From Coprinopsis marcescibilis (Eukaryota > Basidiomycota > Agaricomycetes > Agaricales > Psathyrellaceae): DNA of 27,416 nt. Where the stretch lies: assembly GCA_004369085.1 (NCBI GenBank), contig ML210404.1, forward strand, positions 1 through 27,416, written 5' to 3'. Position numbers and translations under genes: made by a program. Each line of letters opens with the position of its first letter. The stretch's first letter is position 1. Under the pieces are notes generated by a model. That model ran no database searches. It was not told the origin of the DNA and saw only the letters and a list, made by a program, of their open reading frames with translations. Positions 1 through 9,517 of the stretch are shown here, in pieces.

Positions 1-154
1 AGTGTACGAGGAGTGTACGTACACCTGTGGGCCAGTGTTAAGTGTAGTCAACATTAGCGAATATACGGCTTTTAGGACTCACCATGCATTGCCTACGTTT
101 TGCGAACATGCCCTTCTGGTGACGGCCAACGTTGAGAGGGATGCAATTGCAAAG

Positions 155-650
155 CAGACTTACCTAGCCTTGTAGTGAGGACAGGAGATGTCAGGATAAT
201 GAATAAGGGAAATGGGACAAAGGAGCGAGGGCCACCGGGTGACGGTGGAATATAAGCGGACTCACCTTAGCCTTGTATCGAGAAGGGTAGATATCAGGGT
301 CACGGGTTATAAAGTAGCAGTAGAGAGGGAAAAGGGTGAGTGAGGGCCACTGGGTAATGAAATATAAGCGGACTCACCTTAGCCTTGTATCGAGAGGGGG
401 AGAGATGTCAGGGTTACGGGGTTTGAGGTAGCAGTAGAGCGGGAAAAGAGCAATTGAGAGCCGCTGGGTAATGGAACATAAACGGAGGCACCCTGCCTTG
501 TAGCAAGCACACAGGATATGTCGGGACCATAGTAGTAGAGGGAGAGGAAGGGGTGAGGACCCATTGGGGAAGATCAAAATTATTAAGGGCTCACCTAGCC
601 TTGGCGAGCACGGGAGAGTAGAGGGAAGGAAGAAGTAGGGGCCTCTGGTT
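155..650. repeat. ~112-bp tandem repeat array, about five degenerate units
   Basis: The phrase 'ataagcggactcacc' followed by 'ttagccttgta' recurs at about 252 and 364 (112 bp apart). Degenerate versions lie at about 478 ('ataaacggaggcacc') and 585 ('aagggctcacctagcc'), and an earlier partial one at about 160. Each unit also carries an 'agatgtcagg' element, a 'gtagcagtagag' element and a 'gggccactgggtaatg' element in the same order. The two central units are the most alike; the outer ones have diverged. No reading frame is kept across units, so this looks like a non-coding minisatellite. Confidence 0.8.
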
Positions 651-1530
651 TAGCGATTGTCCTTTTATATAGTACACAGCTGTCTCACGGTCACAAGCCG
701 CAGTCCGTCAAGTTGCCACTAGTTATTGGTGCTGACTCCGGATGACGAGTTGACCGACAGCTTGCCTGATCATTGACGGAGTGGTGGGACCGTACTAGAT
801 CAGCCTCGGACTCGGTGGCAAGGTCATGAATGGAAACTGTTGGCCTTGGGGAGGAACATTCCGGATGGGTTCTGCACGTTGGTAGTGAGTGGGTTGAGGT
901 TGGTGACCAAAAGCGTTGGGACTGCGGGATGGCGGTACCATTCAAAATTTAGGGGTGTAGTGGAGCTTGCATCCTAGTGCCGTGATAAGGTACACTCTGG
1001 ATGGCCTCAGTACGAGTCTGACAACCGTTGCCAGCTCCATATAAGGGTGGTCGCATGAACGGCTCCCGTTTCTCCTTCTTGGAGGGCGGGGGTGCTGATT
1101 TCTCTGCTGATTTGAGGAGAGCATCGGTCTCGTGCTTGTTGACTTGCCAGGGTATCCCGTGAATGAGATGCCAAGTTCTCACCCACGAGATGTTCAGCTC
1201 GACCTTTGTTGTGCAGATTGGGTCTTTCATCGCTCCGTCGATGGTCCCAATTTCCTTGTCGTAGACCTCTTTCATGCCAGGATGAACGAGCACGCTCCCT
1301 GAGGCCTAACCACGTATCGCAGCTGGTCAAGCCTGCTTCGTCTCGTCAATTGCTTCCCTCCCCTTCCTTTATCATCGCGACGCTTGCAGCCCATTCGCAA
1401 CGACGACGACATCGAATCGCCATAACGACAGACGATTTCCGTCTTCCGGAGCTCTCTGTTCACCTCGTAGACGTCCTTCCTTCCTCAGCGACGCCTTCGC
1501 AGCAAGACAGCCTCCCTCACTCTACCACAT
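651..1530. other. Intergenic stretch with unassigned open frames
   Basis: No gene can be supported here. On the minus strand an ATG at about 1276 opens a frame of roughly 90 codons with a lysine/proline-rich tail. It contains a possible intron (GTGAGA at about 1161, CAAG near 1132) and a GTTGTC donor-like site near 1031. It matches no family I recognise and sits between repeats, so it may be a remnant or chance. The plus-strand frame at 1206-1619 runs into the 52-bp duplication and does not begin with ATG. Confidence 0.3.
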
Positions 1531-1533
1531 CCA

Positions 1534-1585
1534 TGCTCTCACCGACTGTCTCTTGTAGCCTGGGAATACGCTGGACGATGAACAT
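1534..1585. repeat. Exact 52-bp direct repeat, copy 1
   Basis: The 52 bases starting 'tgctctcaccgactgtctct' and ending 'gatgaacat' are identical to 1786-1837. The sequences on both sides differ. Exact identity amid otherwise diverged repeats suggests a recent duplication or gene conversion. Confidence 0.9.
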
Positions 1586-1785
1586 GCAGTGGCATGTTGT
1601 GGATGCGGCGGGATACTGAGTAGCTACGAATCGGGTCAGTCATGCTTTCTTTACCGAGATGAGACGTAGTAGGCACTTACTATCGGGGTGCTACAGGATA
1701 AACCTGTCGTTTTCAAGTCGTTCGAGGCCAGACGGGTTTTTAGGGTGCCGTGGTCGGGCGGCGAGGCTGAATACGGGTTCATTCT

Positions 1786-1837
1786 TGCTCTCACCGACTG
1801 TCTCTTGTAGCCTGGGAATACGCTGGACGATGAACAT
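1786..1837. repeat. Exact 52-bp direct repeat, copy 2
   Basis: This is the second copy of the 52-bp segment at 1534-1585, offset by 252 bp. It sits at the left border of the ~350-bp tandem array and leads into a copy of the 'gaatggctgagaacaaaggtga' element seen in that array. Confidence 0.9.
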
Positions 1838-3080
1838 ATGTCGTCTATCTTGAATGAGAAATCGCGGGAATGGCTGAGAACAAAGGTGAATACACTCGCT
1901 GGATCCGGGAGCATTGCAATGCTTACCTTTGTGTCTTTTCCTTGTGAGCAGAGCCTAAGGTAACGCATCGTTAGCGAGCCCTCACATAAAGGCTCGCCAC
2001 CGGTCAATCTCCCGCTCAGCAACCTGGCATTCCCTCCCGCTTTCAAGACCTCCTCGTCTATTACTCAAGCTCGCCGTCGCCAGCTTGTCTTGTAGGATCG
2101 CATTAGACATCGCGTTTATGGTGAGCGCACACTCTATCATCGATGAAAAGTCGCTCACCACGGTCACGCAGGATATTCCTGCCGTTTTGGACCTTATTTT
2201 CACGTGGCAGGTGGACTTGGGGCTGCCAGAGTCTGGGAATGGCTAAGAAAAGCAAGGTGAGTACATTCAGACGGTCTGGGATCGCTATAATGCTTACCTT
2301 TCCCTTGAGCAGAACCTAGGGAAACGCACCAGCAAGCCCTCGTTCAAGGGCTCCTGGGATTTCGATCCCGTTTTCAAGACCTCCCTGTCGATTAATCAGT
2401 CCCAAGCTCGCCTTCGCCGACTGGTCTTGTAGGATCGCAGTAGACACCGCGTTTATGGTCAGCACACACTCTGTCCTCGATGAAAAGTCGCTTACCATGG
2501 TCGCCCAGGATATTCCTGCCGTTTTGGACCTTATTTTCGCGTGGCAGGTGGACCTGGAGCTGCCAGAGTCTGGATGGACGCGGGAATGGCTAAAGGAAAA
2601 CAAGGTGAGTACATCCAGACTGCCTGGGATTGCTACAGTGCGTACCCTTTGTCTTAAGCCACCACCAAGCCCTCGTTCAAAGGCTCGCCACCAACCAATC
2701 CCCAGCTCATCAAACTGGGATATCGATCCCGTTTTCAAGACTTCCGTGCCGATAACTCAATCCCAAGCTCGCCGTCACCGACCTGTCTTGTAGGATCGCG
2801 CTAGACACCGCGTTTATGGTCAGAACACCCTCTGTCCTCAATGAGAAATCGCTTACCAGGGTCGCACAGGATGTTCTTGTTGTTTTATTCCTTTTTTCGC
2901 GGAACAGATGGAGCCGGAGCTGCCAGAGTCGAGACGGACATGGGAATGGCTAAAAGTAAACAGGGTGAGTACATCCGGACGGTCTGGGATCACTACAGTG
3001 CGTACGTTTTGTCGTGAGCTGAGAGCACCACCAGCAAGGCATCGGGCAAAGGCTCTCCACCATCGCTCATCAACTTGGGG
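1790..3080. repeat. ~340-360-bp tandem repeat array (at least 3.5 units)
   Basis: The string 'tcttgtaggatcg' occurs at about 2088, 2425 and 2786, giving periods of about 337 and 361 bp. Each unit then runs through the same ordered blocks: 'gcgtttatggt', 'gaaaagtcgct', 'caggatattcctgccgtttt', 'gtggcaggtgga', 'ctgccagagtc', 'gggaatggctaa', 'aggtgagtacatccagac', 'gatcccgttttcaagac' and 'cccaagctcgcc'. A more diverged unit occupies about 1790-2085. Units differ by point changes and small indels (the block 'tggatggacgc' is absent from one). The recurrent 'aggtgagtac' and 'gcttacc' strings resemble splice donors on the two strands, but no unit keeps an open frame. It is most likely a decayed satellite. 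Confidence 0.85.
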
Positions 3081-3880
3081 TCTTCGCTCGTCCCACAGCA
3101 GGTGCTTCACAAGGTTGTTGTTCGTCGAGGGCTGTGGCTACTCGCCAGCTGCGAATACAATCGGGCGAGGTATTCCTGCCGTGTTCCGCGCGTTTGCATA
3201 GAGGGTTGGAGGCGGCGAGCAATGGTGACATGCATAGGCGGGTCAGAGGGAGCTGGCAGCGTCGGGTCAGCACCACTGTCGTCGGCCGAGACTACAAGGC
3301 ACTGTGAGTACATTCACACAGTCCGGGATCAACACGATGCTTACCTTCGTTTCCCTTAAACAGTGCGCTGTCATGATAACCCACGACCCTTGACCCGCTG
3401 CGATTCTGACAATCACCACAGCCTGCACGAGCTCCGCGACGCCGAGGTGGTTGAACATGACAGGGAGATTGCAAGCTCTTACAGAGCTGGCGAGCTTTCC
3501 AACGATGTTTTGCGGGCCCGTGTGCTCGCTGTGGACGGCTGTTGATGCAATCGGGTGAGGTCGAGTCTGATATCCCGGAACTATAGCTTACCAGGCCAGG
3601 ATATTCCCGCCGTTTTCAAAGGTCGAGGGTTCATTCGGACATGGTGTGGTGGTCGTAAGAAGTGGCATTTGGAGGCGGGGGATAGAGGTCAGTACAGCCC
3701 TTTGCGTCGAGAAACGGTCACTTACAACTTCATGCCCACAGGATATCCCTGCCGTTTTCAAACCATGGGTGGACAGGGTGACGACTGGCATGGTGGAGAA
3801 AGGTCGGTACACACCCTTTCGAATCACTGGCATTGTACTTCCGAGGGAGAGGTGATGGCAACAGCCGGGCAATCAGGTTG
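3081..3880. repeat. Degenerate continuation of the repeat array
   Basis: Partial matches to the array continue. 'gaggtattcctgccgtgttc' lies at about 3168, 'gtgagtacattcacacagtc' with 'gggatcaacacgatgcttacctt' at 3304-3350, 'caggatattcccgccgttttcaaa' at about 3597 and 'caggatatccctgccgttttcaaa' at about 3741. The last two are only about 144 bp apart, so the period has collapsed. I see no gene between them. Confidence 0.7.
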
Positions 3881-5570
3881 AGTCCTGGTGCTGACAAGAG
3901 TGTCCTCAGCTCATATCATCATCGCCAGGAATCCTGCTCACCGCCGGAAAACTTGGCATGCGCCAGGAAGGCGGTACGACCGCCAGGAATTCCAGTCGCC
4001 CAAGTGCGACGAATTTCGACCCGTCGTTGCCGCGGACGGCCGTAAATCAGATTCGGAAATTCGCAAATCGTAGGGACGCAGAGTCTTCTGAAGACCATAG
4101 ACGGGAGAGAAGGCAAAACAACTGTTTAATTCAGGTAAATAACACACAGATAAGATGATTGAACTAAGCTCTGCGGGCGGCCAGGGCATATGCATAAAGG
4201 CCCAAGGCAAGAAGGATAACAGTACTGTTACACTTGAGAAAGATGTGGACAATGAAAATATGCAGTACTCACTTGATTACCACCAATATGACCATGATTT
4301 GGGTGAGAGGCAAACCATCACCTGTAGAAGTGATGCTGACATGGTACCTAGAAATCATGTCATAGGATGCTTCAAAAGGGTTGAGGAGAGTGCTCACCAG
4401 TGGGAATCCTGGGTGATGTTAAAGGACCCAGAGAATATAGGCCAATTGGACATAATAGGTGGTGTGTTGGTTGGTGGAAGGGGGGGAGGAGGAAAGGGTG
4501 CTTGATTCCCATTTTCAGCAGGATTGAGAGGTACAGAAACAATGAATGACCCACCTTGGAGGTTTTTCAGCACCAGAAATGGGGCAGGAAGGCTGGAATG
4601 TGGTAGAAAAGGCTGAATATAGGTGAGATGATGAGCACCAGAAAGATGACCCAAGATCATGATTTCAAGCACTTGTAAGTAGGATAAAGGCCCTTATAAA
4701 GCATGAATAACATACATAGAATGCTTTACAGGCTGTAGAGTAAGATTAGAATGTGTAGAAGGTTGAGGATGATGAGGTGCTAGTGGGTGAAGGTTGAGTT
4801 GAGGGGATTGATGGTGCCAGGTGGCCAGTCTAAAAATAGCAGTTGCCTCCAAATCAAACGATGCCGCACAAAACCAAGTTCTACATGGAGTCCCATGGGT
4901 GGGTGCATGCCTGTAGAGTGTTAAGACCGAGTGTAATGGAGTCAAGAAAAATGAAAGTCCTTTATTTATGAAAAATGCGCAACAAATCAAATATTCGTCG
5001 TGCCCAATTCTGAAATGAGGCTGGACCACAAGCCCCACGTTGAATGGAAGTGGTGAGATTCCTTTTCTTTATAAATGATGCCCCAAACGTACACACCACA
5101 TGTGTGAAGCTCTGGCATCCGCCCGACCTGGCCAGGAGAAAATCGTGGTGCACAGAAATATAACATCCGCGCAACCGGGCTTCGGACAAACGAAATCGTT
5201 ATGCCATAGGAACAAAAGCCATAAATGAACAAGCTTTGTTTGCCACCACCGGCGCGGCATAGAAAAGACAAACATTTGTTCCTGGAGCAGATATTTGTGA
5301 ACGCACGCGAACGTCTGGCCCGTGAGCACATGTGTCTGAGGTGCATCTTCGACGACACAGAGAGTCGACGCCGTATATTCGAACCATCAACAGGAGTCCG
5401 CGGCGATGCAGAGTTGTGAGTTGACAGACCGCATTTTCGAAATTGCTGAGAATAGGTTCGTCGACGGTAAGCCCGCAGTCCAGGTAACTGCACATCTCGC
5501 GCTCCATCAATGTCAAGTTTGGTGCGATGGAGGGCCCTTGTTGCTTGAAAGCGGAGGTTAGTGTACAAGG
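3881..5570. other. Mixed-composition stretch, possible decayed element or gene remnant
   Basis: No complete gene can be supported. From about 4080 to 5030 the sequence is visibly richer in A/T and in poly-G/poly-C tracts than its flanks. Open frames on both strands (plus 4155-4505, minus 4394-4672 and 4694-5038) lack recognisable domains. A minus-strand frame at about 5199-5516 reads like a protein fragment (cysteine-rich, ending in a hydrophobic patch) but has no convincing start or splice context. No terminal repeats or target-site duplication were found by eye. A retroelement or pseudogene remnant is possible but unproved. Confidence 0.35.
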
Positions 5571-5824
5571 TATCCTAGCATAGGCTGCAGCGGGCTAGTC
5601 AGCAACTCAATTAGATGGCCAATATTGACCTTTCATAGCACATGAATTTGCCAGCACACTCCCAGAGTAACACCAAATGTAAAGATCTTTCGACATGTTA
5701 GGAGACTTTCTTCTCTGATTGACATATGTCCACTCACTGTATTTGCGTCAAGATATGATGGAGCAAGGAAATAACAAAATGTCAAAAATGCGGCGGAGGA
5801 AAAGATAGTGGCTACCTTCCACGA
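5571..5824. other. Short intergenic gap downstream of the JmjC gene
   Basis: This is the 3' flank of the minus-strand JmjC gene. I see no open frame, repeat or RNA gene in it. Confidence 0.5.
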
Positions 5825-8800
5825 TCACAGGGACAGGTAAGGAGGAAGGCTCTGTTCTCGTTTCTCGCACGGAGTACTCTGCGTTATTCCAATCTTGATA
5901 TAATTGTTGACACCTAGGGGAGAATGAGAACCCATGGAGTCGCAGATTTGAGCAGACCCACCCTTGGAAGCCGGGGAAATTCCTCCTCGTGCTACCACCC
6001 GGATTGAGCTCCAGGCCAATTGATATATCGGAGAGAGCAAGGTCGGACTTTCCTCAAACGCCACATCGTAGACAGTTTGCGCCCATGGATGTAAATCAGC
6101 TGTTTGCTGTAGCAACTCCTCGAGATCTTTCGTCTTGCCCTGTAGGGTTGTTATGTTTGCCTTGCGAAAGCGGATATTAGCCTGGCGGATGCAGGCAAGT
6201 TGCTGACCCAAAAGAATGTAGAAAAGCCCCTCAAAGGTATCTATCTTCGGCGCGGTGTCTGCTTCCGTCGAAATTGCATATGCTTCATCCAGCCATTGAA
6301 CAAATCCCAAAGCGACGCTGCGAATGTACGATGTATAGCATATGCCTTCTGTTGTGAGACCAGGATTCTCATCCCGATAGAAGGCGTCATTGAAAATGTC
6401 GTCCATAACAACGATTAGCAGAAGGGCGATCAGTTGAGGCAAGTCTCGTGTGTCAGTAGGTAACAAGAGATGCTGTTTGTTTTCTGCAAAGGAGGTTAAT
6501 ATCAGGAGCAGGTCAAGGTTATTGTAATCTCTTACCTGTTTTCATTCCCACGACATGTACTTCGTGATGAAACAACATCACTTTGTGAAAGAGCGGGCGG
6601 AACTCGGGATGGTCAATATTCGTAAAGTACCTTCCCCCAGTGAGACATACAACCATGTTGACAAGAGACTCGACCATTGACGATTTGTTTATAAAATGCC
6701 TCCCGATGCAAATACTATCTTCGAGCGTCCAGACGGCATGAACTGTGTTCGGTCGCATATACCTTCAAGCAAATGAGTAATATGAGTGGAATAACATTAC
6801 ACGACTACTCACAGTTTCTTCCCAGGTTGCAGAAGAACAGCCTCCCAACGCCAAGTATCGGCTTCAGGATCTCCCACATCTAATTTCTTAAAGTGTTCGA
6901 TTGAAACGGGGCACAATCCAGGGTTGTCGACGAATTCGCTTTTATTTGACATTTTGGGTTGGGCCATTATCCAGAGCTTGGTGCCAGTGAGGCATTCAAC
7001 GATGGTCCACATCCCATTGGAATCGACGTGACTCAGGTGATAGGCACCCGAAGTGGCAGCAATTGCCCAACACAGCTTGTCTGTCGGGAAGGCCCAGGTT
7101 CGATACATGGATGCGCAGGATTCAGATACCTCCATGAAGGCGGCGAAGTCCGTGCTGAGATTGTCAAGCTCGAACCGGTCGTGATATGGTATGTCGAGGC
7201 AGTTCAGAATTTTTCTCTCTTTCCAATCGCGTTTGCCCTGTTCAGCCAGTAATGAAAGCGGTGCTGTGACTTGCCGGTCCGGCGGACCATCCTCATCAGA
7301 ATCGTCAGAATCGTCGTTTTCAGGTGGAAGTTCAAAGTCTAGATCAAAAGGATTAGCGTTAATTTCCGTATAAAGACTGGTACTAGACATTACCTGTCAT
7401 TGTGCACTTTCTTGTCAAAGGCGCCAGCCGTTTAAACGATTCCTTGTCGAATGTCCATCCCTGTTTCAACGAGCAGTCTACGAGTAGCTGCTTCATCGAA
7501 CGCAAATTCAAACCAAGTGTTTCCATGTTGCTGAATTGAGTCTCGTCCAAGACTGCGATAAATGATTTCTCAGGGTCTGAGATACGAAGCGGCACCCCCC
7601 CCTTTTCCTGGGATCTGGCTACATGCACAAAGCGCTCAAATTCCTCTTTATCGTCAGGATTCTGCGACAATGGTCAGCCGTGAAAAAACCCAAACTGCAA
7701 ACAACTTACGAAAGTATGGTTTTTATAATGCAGTACCTTGCCGACAGAATGATAGAATGAATAAGGAAGACTCTGGTTCTTACTCAAAAGGTTACAACCT
7801 GCTTTGGCTATTAAGTCAAATATGGGACTTACAATTCGTAGTGATCGGCTTTGAACATTCTTGCTTAAGGAAAGGGGGGCACCTTGGAGGAGAACTACTG
7901 GAAGTTGTGTCAATACCTCACTGGACACGAGTTTGACTCTCAACAACATCCTTTCTTCCTCCGAGTAATCCTTCACGGAAGACCAGACAGACGTCTTGTT
8001 CCTTTTAGCTGGCCGTCCACCCAAATTATCAGCGCGAGGTCGTTTGTCGGAGGATTTCTGCGCCGACGACGATGATACGGAGGGAGGAGTTTGATTATCA
8101 AACCATTTCTTTTCCCATTCAGTTGCATTATTCACCCAGGGCCTGACGGTTTGAAACATAGCGTGGAAATGTTGGTTAAAAACGCATTTGCCCATCGCTG
8201 TCTCTGCAACGGTGGCAAGTAATTGACATTCGATATCCACGATGCACTTGGGCTTGTTCCTCGGACATTTCTGGAAGGCCTGTACAAGATTATCAAAAAC
8301 AAGAAGCTATAGCAGTTCTAATCAGGTACCTTCAGAAAGGGACTGTTGCTCATTGCCTTGGATGGCAACAGTTTCGGAACTAGCATGGAGAGGGGGGTGA
8401 ACACCGTTGCGACATACATCTGCTGATCTTTCGTCCTTCTGCCTGCCGCCTCTTCTTGTGGTTTGAGCAACCCATTTACGTCGTGGGTCAAGATCCCAAT
8501 GATGCCACAAGCCGTCGCGACGATGTTGTTGAGTAAATTATACTTGTCGACCCTTTTGGCAGTTTGGTCGTACGCATCGTTGAGTGCTTGCTCCCGTTTT
8601 GAAATATCCTTCTCAATCTCCGACAGTCCCTTTATTTTGCCATCTTTCGTGAAAATGTCAAATGCATTTTGGATGGTCCGTGTCCAGTCGCTTAACTTTG
8701 CAATGATCTTCTCGTCAAAGTCTTTAGGGAACATGGCTCGCCAGAGTTCGGAACTTGGTTGATGGTCACCAACGGGGGTGATATCGCATTGTGGGAAGCG

Positions 8801-9214
8801 AGCTCGCATGTATGCCTGCACGATCAGGAACTTGGAGAGGGTGCGGATGGCATGGTCGGTCATCGCCTTCTGTGGTTGGGGGTCACTTTCAGAAAAGGGT
8901 TCGTGCTCGAAGATTTGTTCTTGAGCAAAGTACTGTATGGCACTTCGCAGGTAGTGCACATCTTGGTGGGGAGATGGCTGTGAAAACTTGGCCTCGAGAT
9001 CATCCAAATGAATTGCCAATGGCTGATTCAAGACGTCAGTGCACCATCATCAATCTGAAGCAAATGTTTCTCTTACCCTCATGGGGTGATCCTCAACAAA
9101 GTACTGCTGCCAGAATTTATCCTCGTCCGGCAACGCATATGTAGGAAAGCTTTTCAGCCATAGTCGACAAGGCACCTTGCGACCGGGTGGAACTCTGATA
9201 CTCATGTTCGGCAT
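5825..9214 (-). CDS. JmjC-domain protein (putative Fe(II)/2-oxoglutarate oxygenase), 7 exons
   Basis: Exons on the minus strand are 9214-9077, 9022-8330, 8279-7710, 7661-7394, 7338-6813, 6762-6536 and 6483-5825. They are joined by introns of 48-55 nt with GT/AG ends and consistent phases, giving 1026 residues from the first ATG. The C-terminal third is JmjC-like. An H-V-D triplet (His660, Asp662; bases 7022-7030) lies in a 'YHLSHVDSNG' context, and about 80 residues on comes 'RPNTVHAVW' with the distal His740 (6738-6740), followed by 'GRHF'. This H-x-D...H set is the usual Fe(II) triad. Upstream come a cysteine cluster (about 282-295), a basic patch with a GGRP AT-hook-like core (about 356-372, likely nuclear) and an acidic run (about 563-574). 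JmjC proteins demethylate histone lysines or hydroxylate proteins; the substrate here is unknown. The N-terminal ~550 residues match nothing I recognise. A similar-sized oxygenase-like gene lies 303 bp upstream on the same strand. Confidence 0.85.
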
Positions 9215-9517
9215 GCTATAAACTGAGTGGGATCTCCCTCACAGTTAAGAGACAGGATTCGGGGGAGACAAGTTTTGAATTGAAGATGATTAGACGAAAC
9301 GTTTGGGAGCTCCCGAACGTCAGCTGCTGTGTAAACAGGATTTCGACTGTGGTGGTATTGGTGAAAGGACTGGACGCGAACGATCAATGTTCAACCGCCG
9401 CGACACCGCTGACTAATGACAGCTCAGAGGTGTTCATTTAAGTATCATCACATCAATAGTTGGAAATTCGATTATCATTGTTCAATAGCTGGAAATGTAT
9501 TACATTCGCATTTAGCT
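9215..9517. other. Intergenic spacer between two co-oriented oxygenase-like genes
   Basis: This 303-bp stretch must hold the 3' end of the upstream gene and the promoter of the JmjC gene. I see no TATA box at the expected 80-100 bp from the JmjC ATG. A minus-strand frame at 9202-9387 covers part of it but has no supporting splice context. Confidence 0.5.

Noticed and set aside
1..700. Telomere end at the left border
   Set aside because: No TTAGGG-type or other short telomeric run is present.
949..1330. Minus-strand frames next to the repeats
   Set aside because: One begins with GTG, two frames overlap each other, splice sites are ambiguous and no family is recognised. It is mentioned only as an unassigned stretch.
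1..4080. CRISPR-like array
   Set aside because: The repeat units are 112 and 340-360 bp, tandem without unique spacers, in a genome with introns. This is satellite DNA, not CRISPR.
4987..5568. A 193-codon minus-strand open frame
   Set aside because: It has no ATG at its head, no domain and an amino acid make-up like random reading (many Arg, Cys and Ser).
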